Shown piece after piece: positions 34,982 through 44,831 of a stretch of DNA of 56,002 bases; within the stretch, counting starts at the first letter, position 1, and every line of letters starts with the position of its first letter. Location: the NCBI GenBank assembly GCA_936920195.1, contig CAKZHE010000061.1, positions 1 to 56,002 on the forward strand. The letters are read 5' to 3'. The position numbers were made by a program, and so were the translations under genes. The notes below the pieces were generated by a model that saw only the letters and a program-made list of their open reading frames with translations, did no database searches and had not been told where the DNA came from. Source of the DNA: an uncultured cyanobacterium. GTDB lineage: Bacteria > Cyanobacteriota > Cyanobacteriia > Cyanobacteriales > FACHB-T130.

Positions 34982-36802
34982 ATGGACTTCGATCAAAATA
35001 CCGTACCAGACTTACTTTTGCAAGGGCGCTATCGCCTCCAGAAACTGCTGGCGCGAGGGGCAGTTAGCAAAACTTTTTTGGCAGTGGATGAATTGTCATC
35101 GCCGCCAATTCCTTGCATAGTTAAACAATTTTGGCTGGGCAATGCCACTGGGGAAGTTTTAGCTAAGGCGCAAGCTTTATTTCAACAAGCGGCTATTTCC
35201 TTAACTGAATTAGGCGCACAACCCCAAATTCCGGCTTTATTAGCGGCTTGCGAACAATATGATTGCTTTTACTTGGTGCAGGAGTTTATCGAGGGAACTA
35301 ATTTAGCCCAAGTGTTAGTGGCGGAAGGCACTTTTAGCGAAGTGCAAATTTGGCAATTGCTGGCGGAGGTGTTGCCAGTGCTGAGTTTTGCCCACCAGCG
35401 GCAAGTTCTGCACCGAGATATTAAGCCGGAAAATATCATCCGAGCTACTGGGAGCAACCAGCTAGTATTGGTGGATTGGGGAACTCCACAATTAATGGTA
35501 GAAAGTAACGTGGTTCTCTCGCTTAATAGTGGTAGTGCGGAATATACGGCTCCCGAACAAGCTCAGGGAAAAGCAGTGGTTGCGAGCGATCTTTATAGTT
35601 TAGGGGTAACTTGCATTCGTTTGCTAACTCAGGTTTCGCCTTTCGATTTGTTCGATGGGGCGGATAATTGTTGGGTGTGGCGGCAATATTTACCGACTCC
35701 AGTTAGCGATCGCCTGGCCATAATATTAAATAAATTACTGGAAAATGACCCTACCCGTCGCTATCAATCGGCGGCAGCAGTCCTTATGGCATTACCGCAA
35801 CGATTGCAAATTCCGATTCCTGCTCCGGTTTCGCCCTGGGAATGTACCCAAGTTCTCACTATCAATGATGGTATCCCAGCTAGTGTTAATGCGGTGGCTT
35901 TCAGTCCCAACGGGCAGTTTTTGGTGAGCGGGGGAGATGATAAAATTGTCAGGTTGTGGGATGTCAATGTTGGACGTGCGCTCAGTGCTGTCCAAGAGCA
36001 TTCCGATGCGATCAATGCGATCGCCTTTAGTCCGGATGGTAAAATGATTGCTAGTGCCAGCAGCGATCGCAGTATCATTCTTTGGGAAATTACCAGTCAA
36101 CAAACTTTACAGGCAATTGCTACTCTCACCGGACATCAACGCGCTGTTAAATCCTTGAATTTTAGTCCCAATGGGGAATTACTCGCCAGCGGCAGTTGGG
36201 ATAAAACCATCAAACTGTGGCATCTTCCCCAACAGCGAGAGGTTGCCACCCTAGTTGGACATACTTTACAAGTTACTGCCGTGGCCTTTAGCCCCGATGG
36301 AAAATTTTTAGCCAGTGCCAGCTTTGACCGCACCGCTCGCCTGTGGGATCTGCAAGCCCTACAATTGAATCAGGAGAGCGTCTCCGGGGACAACTCTCCC
36401 AAAATCAAAACCATTAGAATTTTCTCCGGTCATTTATGGCCTGTATTTGCCGTCGCTTTTAGCCTGGATGGTCAAATTTTAGCAACGGGAGGCGACGACC
36501 GCACGGTGCAACTCTGGAATCCCGAAACTGGACAAGCAACCCGGGCGCTTCTAGGTCATTCCTGGTCAGTGGTGGCTCTGGCTTTCAGTCCCGATGGTAA
36601 AATCTTGATCAGCAGTAGTTGGGATAAAACCATTAAACTCTGGGAATGGAGTACAGGTCAAGAAATCTGTACTCTCGCGGGACACTCGGACTCCGTATGC
36701 GCTGCCAGCGTCATTGCCACCGATGCCAAAGCTTGGGCGATCGCTAGTGCTAGTAAAGACAAGAGTATCCGATTATGGCAACCAGTTCCCAAGCTCTCTT
36801 AA
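34982..36802 (+). CDS. Ser/Thr protein kinase with WD40 repeats
   Basis: A 606-residue protein. The kinase domain (about 17-275) has a glycine loop variant (LLARGAVSKTF), Lys48 in CIVKQF, the catalytic HRDIKPENI and APEQ. DFG is replaced by DWG (VLVDWGTPQ), keeping the metal-binding Asp. Seven WD40 repeats follow (about 295-606), each ending LWD/LWE-like, enough to close a propeller. Typical cyanobacterial kinase-WD40; the propeller probably selects partners. It is convergent with PSRP-3, 11 bases apart. Confidence 0.92.
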   Translation: MDFDQNTVPDLLLQGRYRLQKLLARGAVSKTFLAVDELSSPPIPCIVKQFWLGNATGEVLAKAQALFQQAAISLTELGAQPQIPALLAACEQYDCFYLVQEFIEGTNLAQVLVAEGTFSEVQIWQLLAEVLPVLSFAHQRQVLHRDIKPENIIRATGSNQLVLVDWGTPQLMVESNVVLSLNSGSAEYTAPEQAQGKAVVASDLYSLGVTCIRLLTQVSPFDLFDGADNCWVWRQYLPTPVSDRLAIILNKLLENDPTRRYQSAAAVLMALPQRLQIPIPAPVSPWECTQVLTINDGIPASVNAVAFSPNGQFLVSGGDDKIVRLWDVNVGRALSAVQEHSDAINAIAFSPDGKMIASASSDRSIILWEITSQQTLQAIATLTGHQRAVKSLNFSPNGELLASGSWDKTIKLWHLPQQREVATLVGHTLQVTAVAFSPDGKFLASASFDRTARLWDLQALQLNQESVSGDNSPKIKTIRIFSGHLWPVFAVAFSLDGQILATGGDDRTVQLWNPETGQATRALLGHSWSVVALAFSPDGKILISSSWDKTIKLWEWSTGQEICTLAGHSDSVCAASVIATDAKAWAIASASKDKSIRLWQPVPKLS

Positions 36803-36813
36803 AAACTGCCCAA

Positions 36814-37113
36814 TCAAGCGCTACCTGTAAAAGTAACTTCGGGAAACTTCAACTGTGCTTCTGACATTGGACGGCGTTTGCCTTCCTCTTGCCAGTAGTT
36901 AATCACTTCAGTTGCTTTGTTCAACAAACCCACTCGGTCAACTTCGGCAATCCAGTGCTTGGCTTCTAGTTCGCTTTTTAATTGTTCCCAAGCATCGTTG
37001 CGAGGCCAAAAAAAGTACGATGTTAGGGGGCTAGTACCTTTGCCTACTACTTGGTCAACGGCTAGGGCTACGTTCTCATCCAACCACAGAACTTTTAAAA
37101 TAAACTTCGACAA
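36814..37113 (-). CDS. 30S ribosomal protein PSRP-3 / Ycf65
   Basis: A 99-residue small-subunit protein specific to cyanobacteria and plastids. [39 protein letters not shown] and [11 protein letters not shown] are family signatures. The start is a TTG at 37111-37113 with GGAGG 5 bases upstream on the - strand; no ATG precedes the domain, so the TTG is real. Length is normal. Confidence 0.93.
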   Translation of the reverse strand: MSKFILKVLWLDENVALAVDQVVGKGTSPLTSYFFWPRNDAWEQLKSELEAKHWIAEVDRVGLLNKATEVINYWQEEGKRRPMSEAQLKFPEVTFTGSA

Positions 37114-37207
37114 TTACACCTCCACGGCTATTCCGGGAACGCCAGTCTACAAACAGCTATTATACCATTGACCAGAGCGATCGCACTCCAAAATATTTTT
37201 TCTCCCC

Positions 37208-37999
37208 ATGCCAATAGTAATTTTTGATATTGATGGCGTAATTCGGGATGTCAGTAGTTCCTATCTCCGAGCCTTGGCAGATACCGTCGAACACTTTACG
37301 GACGGTGCCTATCGTCCCACTACCGCTGATATTGACCAACTGAAATCGGAAGGGATTTGGAATAACGATTGGGAAGGTTCTCAGGAATTGGTTTACCGTT
37401 ACTTCGAGGCACAAGGCACTGAGCGATCGCAGCTTGCCCTTAACTATAACCAGTTAGTGGCCTTCTTTCAATCTCGGTATCGGGGTACAGATCCCGATAA
37501 CTGGACAGGGTATATTTGTCAAGAGCAATTACTCGTAGAACCCAGCTATCTAGAACAGCTAAGTACCGCTGGAATTCCTTGGGGGTTTTTCAGTGGAGCC
37601 ACTCGCGCTTCCGCCACCTACGTTTTAGAAGGCAGATTAGGCTTAAAGCCGCCAGTTTTAATTGCGATGGAAGATGCCCCGGGCAAACCCGATCCCACAG
37701 GCTTGCTTACTGCCGTTTGTCAGTTAGAATCAATCTATGGAATTAAAGACTCTGCGCCAGTTATCTATGCCGGAGATACCGTCGCCGATATTTATACCGT
37801 CGCGCAAGCCAAAAGAATTGATGCCGAGCGACTTTGGATTAGTGTAGGAATTTTGCCCCCTCACATTCAAGAGAATGAGAAATCAGCGCTCACCTATCAA
37901 GCCACTTTGATGGCTGCCGGAGCCGATGCAGTTTTCAGTAATATCCAAGAACTAACAGTCAACCAAATTAAAAAACTGGTGAATTCACCTGCGACTTAA
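37208..37999 (+). CDS. HAD-superfamily hydrolase (TIGR01548 type)
   Basis: A 263-residue phosphatase-like protein. Motif I is FDIDGVIRD with Asp7 and Asp9, FSGATRAS gives motif II, a Lys occurs in the APGKPDP region, and the GDTVADIYT motif binds Mg. The cap insert has SEGIWNNDWEGSQELVYRYF. The family is common in cyanobacteria and plants with unknown substrate. The start is ATG at 37208, upstream of a kinase gene in the same direction but 90 bases away. Confidence 0.88.
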   Translation: MPIVIFDIDGVIRDVSSSYLRALADTVEHFTDGAYRPTTADIDQLKSEGIWNNDWEGSQELVYRYFEAQGTERSQLALNYNQLVAFFQSRYRGTDPDNWTGYICQEQLLVEPSYLEQLSTAGIPWGFFSGATRASATYVLEGRLGLKPPVLIAMEDAPGKPDPTGLLTAVCQLESIYGIKDSAPVIYAGDTVADIYTVAQAKRIDAERLWISVGILPPHIQENEKSALTYQATLMAAGADAVFSNIQELTVNQIKKLVNSPAT

Positions 38000-38090
38000 A
38001 TAAAATTTAGTTTTAAACTAGAAGACAATCGCGATTTAGCTTTTTCCTAAAGCCAGCACCATTCTAAATTCTTTTAGGGCAAGATCGACA

Positions 38091-41000
38091 GTGACTGAAA
38101 TCCCTGGCTACGAAATTATTACCGAACTCAGTGCAAGTCCCACCTCGGCTATTTATCGAGGATACCGCCAACGCGATCGCCAACCAGTAATTTTAAAATT
38201 TCTTCAAAAAGAGCATCCTGCCAACGAAGAGATCGCTCAGTATCAACACGAATATGAAATCCTGAAAAATCTAGACTTAGAAGGTGTCATTCGAGCCTAC
38301 GATCTCCAAAAGCATCAGAATTCCCTGGTATTAGTTTTAGAAGACTTTGGCGGAGAATCCTTAAGAAATTTTTGGGGCGATCGCAAGCTAGAAATGAGAG
38401 AATTTTTACTAACTAGCCTGCAAATAGTAGAATGTTTAGTCCAACTCCATCGTCAAAATATTATTCACAAAAATATCAACCCTGACAATATTGTGATCAA
38501 TCCCCAAACTGGCCAGATCAAACTGATAGATTTTGGTTTGGCGATGCAATTAAACAGTCAAATATTAAAAATTGAAAATCCTCATGTTTTAGAAGGTACG
38601 CTAGCTTATATCTCTCCCGAACAAACTGGAAAAATTAATCGTTTTCTTGACTACCGAACTGATTTTTACTCCCTGGGAGTGACCTTATATGAAATGCTCG
38701 CTCAAAGATTGCCATTTAAAACCACCAATATCACCGAATTAATTCACTGCCATATTGCCAAATCTCCCCTCTCTCCCTATCAAATTAATCCCCTCATTCC
38801 TCAACCAGTTTCAGATCTAGTGATGAAACTACTAGAAAAAAATGTGGAAGACAGATATAAAAGTGCTTGGGGAATTAAAGCAGATTTAGTCATTTGTTTA
38901 ATGCAGTTAGAAGCCAACGATGAAATTGAATGTCTAGTCCCAGGAGAACACGATATTTCTGATAAATTTCAAATCTCCCAAAAATTATATGGCAGAGATC
39001 GGGAAATTGAAATACTACTAGCAGCATTTAATCGCGTTCGCGAAGGCAAAAGCGAAATGTTTTTAGTCACAGGTAATCCTGGGGTGGGCAAATCAGCCTT
39101 GGTTGAAAAAATTTATAAGCCAGTTAAGCAAAAAAAAGGTTACTTTATTCGGGGAATATCGGATAAATTGAAAGCTAATATTCCTTACATTTCCATAATT
39201 CAAGCTTTTCAAAACCTGATTTTACAGTTGCTAGCCGAAAGCGAATCCCAAATTGCTAATTGGCGCAAGCAACTACTGACAGCCTTGGGAAATAATGCTC
39301 AAGTTATCATTGATTTAATTCCCGAATTAGAACTGCTAATTGGCAAACAACCTGCCGTAGCAGAACTAACAGCAACAGAATTGCAAAATCGCTTTTATTT
39401 AGTCTGGAAAAATTTCATTCATGTCTTTACTAAACCAGAACACCCCCTAGTAATTTTCCTGGATAACTTGCAATGGATAGATCCTGCGTCTATCCATTTA
39501 ATGCAGTCCCTAATCCTAGCAGATAGCAAATATTTATTATTTATTGGAGCCTATCGAGATGGTGAAATGAATGCCAATATTACCCTAATGTTAGCGCTAG
39601 AAAGAATCAAAAATCATTATTTTAATTCTAGCAAAAACTCTGGTCGTAATATCAATGTAATTGCTATTTCAAATTTGCAGCTACTGGATATCAGTCATTT
39701 AATTGCTGATACCTTGAGTTGCGATTTCAAAAGAGCTAAAAATCTAGCCGAGTTAATTATTGCTCAAACCAAAGGTAATGCTTTATTTACAAACAAGATT
39801 TTGACACAAATTTATAGGGATAAGTTATTAGAGTTTAATTTTGATTCCTATATTTGGCAATGGAATCTTGAAACAATCAAATCTTCCCCTATTGTCAATT
39901 TTAATAATGCCACAGAATTAATAGCCCAGAAATTTAACCAACTATCCGAATTAACGCAGAGGACAATTAAATTAGCTGCCTGCCTGGGCAAGCAATTTGA
40001 TTTAAATACTATATCAACTGTTGCCAATAGAAACGATGAAGAAATTGCTGCCGATCTTTGGCAGGGAATTGAGTTAGGACTAATTGTTCGCGTAGAAAAT
40101 AGTTACACTGAAGCCAATTTACTGATAAAAGAAATAGCCCATTTGCCGACAGAAACAGTAGGCGATCGCTTAGACAATCAAGAACTTGAACAGAATTATA
40201 TTTATAAATTTTCGCACAATTTAGTCCACCAAACTATTTATGATTTAATTTCACTCTCCCAAAAATCCACCATTCATCAGCATATCGGTCAATCACTTTG
40301 GCAAAAAAATTCCCACGATCAACTATTTGAAATTGTCAATCAATTAAATCTGAGCATCGAATTATCAACAACTTCTCTAGAGCGACACGAGTTGTCTAAA
40401 ATAAATTTAGCTGCTGGTCAAAAGGCTCAAACTTGGGTGGCGAGAGAAGCGGCTTTTAACTACTTTCAAATAGGGGTCAATTTATTAAGTATCGATAGCT
40501 GGCAACAGCACTATGATTTAAGCTTAGAATTATATATAGAAGCAGCCGAAGCCGCATCTATCAAAGGTGATTTTGAGCAGATGGAGAAACTGACAAGTAT
40601 TGCCTTGTTAAAAACTCAAACTTTACTAGAAAAAGTTAAAATCTATGAAATCAGAATTCAATCATATATCCAGCGACACCAAAAATCAACCGCCATTCAA
40701 ACAGCTTTGGAAGCATTAAATTTGCTGGGAATCAAGTTGTCTCCACACCCCACTAATTTAGAGATATTTCTGGGCTGGCTAGAAACAAAATTAGCTTTGC
40801 ACAATAAACAAATTGATGACTTGCTCAATTTGCCAAAAATGTCTGCACCGAATCAATTAGCCGCAATGCGAATTATGTATAGTGTTTGTATGCTGGCGGA
40901 TAGCACGACGAATAAACTATTTATGCTATTGCAGCTAAAAATGATCGCTTTATCGATCAAATATGGTAACACCGGAATTTCTGCTTTTGTCTATGCTCAT

Positions 41001-42062
41001 TATGGAGTAATGCTCTGCGAATCTTGGAATCAGGTTGAACTAGGATATCAATTTGGTAAACTAGCTTTGATTTTATTGGATGATTTTAATAGTAAAGAAC
41101 TAAAAAACCGGGTATTTTTGGTAGTCCATACTAGAATCAAACCTTGGCGGCAGCATCTTCGCAAAAGCTTAAATTTTTTCCTAAAAGCCTATCGTCAAGG
41201 AATTAAAAGTCTGGATTTTGAAGCCGCAGTTTATGCAATATTTTCTTATTTTTATTCGGCCTACTATATTGGCGAAGAATTAGGATATCTGGAGCAGGAA
41301 ATAGCTAGATATAACGAGAAAATTAGCAAATTTGAACCAGAAATAATTATTGAATTGAATCGGCTCTATCAACAAGTTACTTTGAATTTGATGGACAAGG
41401 GGAAATATCGCTGTCAATTAGTCGGTAAGGATGTCAATGAACAGACGATGTTATTGCATTATCAAGAGACAAACCATCGAGTAGCTATTTATCATTTATA
41501 TTTTAATAAACTAATTCTCAGCTATTTATTTGAGGAATACGATCGCGCTGTCGAATCGGCGGTATTAGCTGAAAAATATTTAGATAGCGTGACGGGAACA
41601 ATAGTTTTTTATGGGTTCTTTTTTTACGCTTCCCTTGCTCAATTAGCCAGATGCAATCATGGACAAAAGAATTATCAAAAACGGGCAATAGTGGCTCAAG
41701 TCCAAGCGCACCAGCAAAAGCTGAAAATTTGGGCAGAAAATTCGCCGATAAATTATTTACACAAATTCTATTTAGTCGAAGCTGAATTATCTAGCATTCT
41801 CAATCAAAATACTAAAGCTATAGATTACTACGATCGCGCCATCGAGTTAGCCAAAGAACATAAATATACTCACGAAGCCGCCCTAGCTAACGAACTGGCA
41901 GCTAAATTCTATCTAGCCAAAGGCAATGCTAGACTGGCGCAACCCTATTTGCTCAATGCCCGTTATTGCTATTATCGTTGGGGGGCAATCGCCAAAGTTA
42001 ACCAGTTGGAAGATAAATATTCTCAACTGCTAGAAACCAAGTTTTTTAGGAATAAGGAATGA
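38091..42062 (+). CDS. Kinase-like / STAND ATPase protein, HstK type without its sensor kinase half
   Basis: A 1323-residue protein. N-terminal kinase fold (about 7-270): Lys36 and DFG (147-149) are present, but the catalytic loop reads HKNINPDN (126-133), with Asn128 where relatives have Asp (HKDINP). A predicted ATPase follows with P-loop GNPGVGKS (328-335) and VIFLDNLQWID. A long helical repeat region ends ARYCYYRWGAIAKVNQLE. In family members this is followed by GAF and histidine kinase domains; here it stops. So phosphotransfer may be lost at both ends. The start is GTG at 38091. A repeat element begins 22 bases after the stop. Confidence 0.88.
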   Translation: MTEIPGYEIITELSASPTSAIYRGYRQRDRQPVILKFLQKEHPANEEIAQYQHEYEILKNLDLEGVIRAYDLQKHQNSLVLVLEDFGGESLRNFWGDRKLEMREFLLTSLQIVECLVQLHRQNIIHKNINPDNIVINPQTGQIKLIDFGLAMQLNSQILKIENPHVLEGTLAYISPEQTGKINRFLDYRTDFYSLGVTLYEMLAQRLPFKTTNITELIHCHIAKSPLSPYQINPLIPQPVSDLVMKLLEKNVEDRYKSAWGIKADLVICLMQLEANDEIECLVPGEHDISDKFQISQKLYGRDREIEILLAAFNRVREGKSEMFLVTGNPGVGKSALVEKIYKPVKQKKGYFIRGISDKLKANIPYISIIQAFQNLILQLLAESESQIANWRKQLLTALGNNAQVIIDLIPELELLIGKQPAVAELTATELQNRFYLVWKNFIHVFTKPEHPLVIFLDNLQWIDPASIHLMQSLILADSKYLLFIGAYRDGEMNANITLMLALERIKNHYFNSSKNSGRNINVIAISNLQLLDISHLIADTLSCDFKRAKNLAELIIAQTKGNALFTNKILTQIYRDKLLEFNFDSYIWQWNLETIKSSPIVNFNNATELIAQKFNQLSELTQRTIKLAACLGKQFDLNTISTVANRNDEEIAADLWQGIELGLIVRVENSYTEANLLIKEIAHLPTETVGDRLDNQELEQNYIYKFSHNLVHQTIYDLISLSQKSTIHQHIGQSLWQKNSHDQLFEIVNQLNLSIELSTTSLERHELSKINLAAGQKAQTWVAREAAFNYFQIGVNLLSIDSWQQHYDLSLELYIEAAEAASIKGDFEQMEKLTSIALLKTQTLLEKVKIYEIRIQSYIQRHQKSTAIQTALEALNLLGIKLSPHPTNLEIFLGWLETKLALHNKQIDDLLNLPKMSAPNQLAAMRIMYSVCMLADSTTNKLFMLLQLKMIALSIKYGNTGISAFVYAHYGVMLCESWNQVELGYQFGKLALILLDDFNSKELKNRVFLVVHTRIKPWRQHLRKSLNFFLKAYRQGIKSLDFEAAVYAIFSYFYSAYYIGEELGYLEQEIARYNEKISKFEPEIIIELNRLYQQVTLNLMDKGKYRCQLVGKDVNEQTMLLHYQETNHRVAIYHLYFNKLILSYLFEEYDRAVESAVLAEKYLDSVTGTIVFYGFFFYASLAQLARCNHGQKNYQKRAIVAQVQAHQQKLKIWAENSPINYLHKFYLVEAELSSILNQNTKAIDYYDRAIELAKEHKYTHEAALANELAAKFYLAKGNARLAQPYLLNARYCYYRWGAIAKVNQLEDKYSQLLETKFFRNKE

Positions 42063-42083
42063 AAAAATCAATAACTTGATACA

Positions 42084-42194
42084 CTGGTTCCTAGGCTCTG
42101 CCTGGGAACCGATATCGAGAGGCTCTGCCTCGCTTAACAATCATCGAGGCAGAGCCTCTCGGTAGGCATTCCTAGGCAGAGCCTAGGAACGAGT
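42084..42194. repeat. Palindromic repeat with GGCTCTGCCT core (copy B)
   Basis: Left end CTGGTTCCTAGG, right end CCTAGGAACGAGT, inner hairpin GAGGCAGAGCCTC. It is close to copy C at 44606. It follows the stop of the large kinase-like gene by 22 bases. Confidence 0.85.
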
Positions 42195-42200
42195 GAAAGT

Positions 42201-42212
42201 GCGTAAGTCCTG
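42201..42212. repeat. Solo end of the CAGGACTTACGC MITE
   Basis: GCGTAAGTCCTG, identical to the right terminal repeat of the copies at 27727 and 29062, with no matching left end nearby. Confidence 0.5.
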
Positions 42213-42233
42213 AATAAGTGAAATGCTCCCATA

Positions 42234-43052
42234 TTATTGCAATTTCAGAAATTTCTCTAAGGCGGCAGACATAGCTGGGGGCCAACGGCGAACATTTTTT
42301 ACCCAATTTAAATTATGATAGCGCGAATCTAACCCAGCCGCTGCTACCCAATTACTTTCCGCTTCACCCCGCTTCCCTGCTACCCATAAAGCTGCTGTCA
42401 AGGCGGCACGAACATCAGGAAATTGGGGATATTTGCGAGCTAGAAATTTTAACTTCTGAATTGCTTCTGCTACTTGCCCCGTTTGATAAAGAGCGAGAGC
42501 ATGATTGGCACGAGCTAAAGCAAAATCAGGGGCTATTTTCACCGCTGCCAGATAGTCAGCGATCGCCCCTTGCCATTCTCCTAAACCAGCTTGAGCATTG
42601 CCGCGATTGTTGAAAGCAGCGGCATCTTGGGGATATAATTCTAAAACCTGGTTATAATCGGCGATCGCCTCTGACCATTTGGCCATTCTTTCCCAGGCAA
42701 TACCGCGATTCAAATAAGGATCGGGGGCATCGGGAGCCAGTACAATAGCTTGATTAAAATCAGCGATCGCTTCCGGCAACTTATTTTCACTCACCCTGAT
42801 ATTACCGCGATTGCTCCACACCGCCGGATTATGGGGAAATTGCTCGATCAACTCCGTCCAATAGTTTTCCGCTCCCGCCAAGTCCCCCTCCCTAGCCGCA
42901 GCAAAGGCTTTTTCCGCAAGGCGATCGCCTGCTTGTAACTGTTCTTCGGTAAACTGTGGTAATGTAGGATGATTGGGAATGGCTGTGGCTGGGGAAATAT
43001 TTACCGATATCCAAACCAGTAATAAAACCAGTAAACTTAAGATTTGCGTCAT
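42234..43052 (-). CDS. Secreted/lumenal TPR protein
   Basis: A 272-residue protein with a signal peptide (hydrophobic 3-20, cleavage near ATA-IP at about 25). At least four tetratricopeptide repeats follow, with the pattern AVWSNRGNIRVSENKLPEAIADFNQAI, each about 34 residues. The C-terminal part is less regular, with WVKNVRRWPPAM. It probably acts as a scaffold in the periplasm or thylakoid lumen. It stands alone, divergent from the COG0523 gene. Confidence 0.88.
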   Translation of the reverse strand: MTQILSLLVLLLVWISVNISPATAIPNHPTLPQFTEEQLQAGDRLAEKAFAAAREGDLAGAENYWTELIEQFPHNPAVWSNRGNIRVSENKLPEAIADFNQAIVLAPDAPDPYLNRGIAWERMAKWSEAIADYNQVLELYPQDAAAFNNRGNAQAGLGEWQGAIADYLAAVKIAPDFALARANHALALYQTGQVAEAIQKLKFLARKYPQFPDVRAALTAALWVAGKRGEAESNWVAAAGLDSRYHNLNWVKNVRRWPPAMSAALEKFLKLQ

Positions 43053-43194
43053 TTTTGGTCAAAGGGAATAGGGATTAACTCTTCTGTCTCATTGTATCCC
43101 CAACCCTGCTTGCGGCGATTTCCCAAGCTGGCTATAAATGCTATATATAAGATTAAACAAACTTCCTAGCGTTTTCTTGGATATTGCGATCGCC

Positions 43195-44334
43195 ATGCAA
43201 CCAGCCGTTACCTCCAGTCCCTCCCCCACCATCGATGCTCCTAAGCGCGGTTTGCCCGTCACCATCATTACAGGTTTTCTCGGCAGCGGTAAAACCACCC
43301 TCCTCAACCACATCCTCACCAATCAACAAGGAGTGAAAACCGCCGTTCTAGTCAATGAATTCGGCGAAATTGGCATTGATAACGAACTAATTATCTCCAC
43401 TGGTGATGATATGGTGGAGTTAAGCAACGGTTGTATTTGCTGCACCATCAATAATGACTTGGTAAATGCCGTTTACAAAGTTTTAGAGCGGGAAGATAAA
43501 ATTGATTATTTGGTAGTAGAAACTACAGGTTTAGCTGACCCCATGCCAGTCGCATTGACTTTTATTAGTACCGAACTGCGCGATTTAACTCGTTTAGATT
43601 CCATAGTTACCGTCGTCGATGCTGCCAATTATAGTCTAGATTTGTTCAAGAGCGAAGCCGCCTATAGTCAAATTTTATACGGCGATGTTATTCTGCTGAA
43701 TAAAGCCGATTTAGTAGATGAAGCCGACCTTGATAGTTTAGAACTGAAAATCCGCGATATCAAGGAAGGAGCTAGAATTCTCCGTACCACCAAATCCCAA
43801 GTTCCATTACCATTAATTCTCAGCGTAGGATTATTTGAAACTGACCTTTATTACAAATCCGAAGAGAAGGGAAAGCACGAACATCACGACCATCACGACC
43901 ATCACGACCATCATCACGACCACCACGACCATGAAGATCATGAAAACTGCGATCATGATCGTGGCGTTTGCAATCACGAGCATCACGAACATCACCACCA
44001 TTCCCATCACTTAGAAAATGATGGTTTTACCTCCGTATCCTTCCAGAGCGAAAAACCGCTAGCTATCAGAAAATTTCAGCACTTCCTAGATAATCAATTG
44101 CCTGCCAACGTATTTCGTGCCAAGGGAATTTTGTGGTTTGATGAAAGTCCCAGCCGTCACATTTTCCACCTCTGCGGCAAACGACTTACCATTGATGATG
44201 AAGAGTGGAAAGGCGAAAAGAAAAATCAGCTAGTGTTTATTGGTCAAGATTTAGATCGAGAAAAAATCCTAGAGCAATTAAAACAATGTGTTTGTCTTCC
44301 TTCTACCTATCGCGCCAAAGGTTTTGGAAAATAA
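43195..44334 (+). CDS. COG0523 (CobW-like) GTPase with His-rich metal-binding stretch
   Basis: A 379-residue G3E GTPase from ATG 43195; a frame start at 43138 would add 19 residues and lacks support. P-loop GFLGSGKTT (27-35), the metal motif CICC (80-83), ETTGLADP and NKAD (169-172) are present, then a CobW C-terminal domain. Between them, residues 228-272 contain 24 His, made by a 9-base CATCACGAC-type DNA repeat. Such proteins insert or deliver zinc, cobalt or nickel; a zinc-chaperone role is the likely guess. I do not see a Zur box upstream. Confidence 0.92.
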   Translation: MQPAVTSSPSPTIDAPKRGLPVTIITGFLGSGKTTLLNHILTNQQGVKTAVLVNEFGEIGIDNELIISTGDDMVELSNGCICCTINNDLVNAVYKVLEREDKIDYLVVETTGLADPMPVALTFISTELRDLTRLDSIVTVVDAANYSLDLFKSEAAYSQILYGDVILLNKADLVDEADLDSLELKIRDIKEGARILRTTKSQVPLPLILSVGLFETDLYYKSEEKGKHEHHDHHDHHDHHHDHHDHEDHENCDHDRGVCNHEHHEHHHHSHHLENDGFTSVSFQSEKPLAIRKFQHFLDNQLPANVFRAKGILWFDESPSRHIFHLCGKRLTIDDEEWKGEKKNQLVFIGQDLDREKILEQLKQCVCLPSTYRAKGFGK

Positions 44335-44367
44335 ATAAAATGCCTAATTGCAGCACTGGCAATACAC

Positions 44368-44448
44368 GTAGGTTGGGTTGTAACGATAGTGAAAACCCAA
44401 CATTTATCAGTGGTTTGTTGGGTTTTGCTCTCTAGTAACCCAACCTAA
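44368..44448. mobile_element. MITE-like element with GTAGGTTGGGTT ends (second copy)
   Basis: Left end GTAGGTTGGGTTG, right end AACCCAACCTA, with the inner AACCCAACA / TGTTGGGTT pair adding a nested hairpin. Same terminal repeats as 27833-27944, shorter core. Confidence 0.65.
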
Positions 44449-44520
44449 GATTACTGATTAAACTGGTTTAAACTGGTTCCTAGGCTCTGCCTGGGAACCG
44501 ATATCGAGAGGCTCTGCCTA

Positions 44521-44773
44521 GGCTGTTGACTTTGCGAGTTTTTGAGCGGTTTTATTCATGCAATAACTGTGTTCGATATTCTCACTACCATTGAACTGGT
44601 TTGAACTGGTTCCCAGGCTCTGCCTGGGAAGCGATTCCAGAGGCTCTGCCTCGCGGATGACAAAGCGAGGCAGAGCCTCTCAATGGGCATTCCCAGGCAG
44701 AGCCTGGGAACGAGTAAACAGATCGCAAACTGCATGAGCAAAAAGCTCCTAAAACGGCACAAAGTCAACAGCC
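44521..44773. mobile_element. 253-bp element with GGCTGTTGACTTTG ends
   Basis: Perfect 14-base terminal inverted repeats GGCTGTTGACTTTG / CAAAGTCAACAGCC. The subterminal regions are also partly complementary (GAGTTTTTGAGC against GCTCCTAAAAC). It is inserted in repeat copy D and itself holds repeat copy C. It has no coding capacity. A related end lies at 22463-22520. Confidence 0.75.
44606..44716. repeat. Palindromic repeat with GGCTCTGCCT core (copy C), nested
   Basis: Complete copy: CTGGTTCCCAGG left end, CCTGGGAACGAGTA right end, inner GAGGCTCTGCCTCGC / GCGAGGCAGAGCCTC hairpin. It lies inside the 44521-44773 element. Confidence 0.85.
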
Positions 44774-44831
44774 TAGGCTCTGCCTAGGAACGAGTAAAGG
44801 CTGTATCTGGTTTTTAAAAACCTCTACTTCA

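Larger units (their letters stand above)
44473..44796. repeat. Palindromic repeat copy D, split by another element
   Basis: The left part (44473-44520, CTGGTTCCTAGGCTCTGCC onward) and right part (44774-44796, ending GGAACGAGTA) belong to the GGCTCTGCCT repeat family. Between them sits the 44521-44773 element. Confidence 0.65.
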
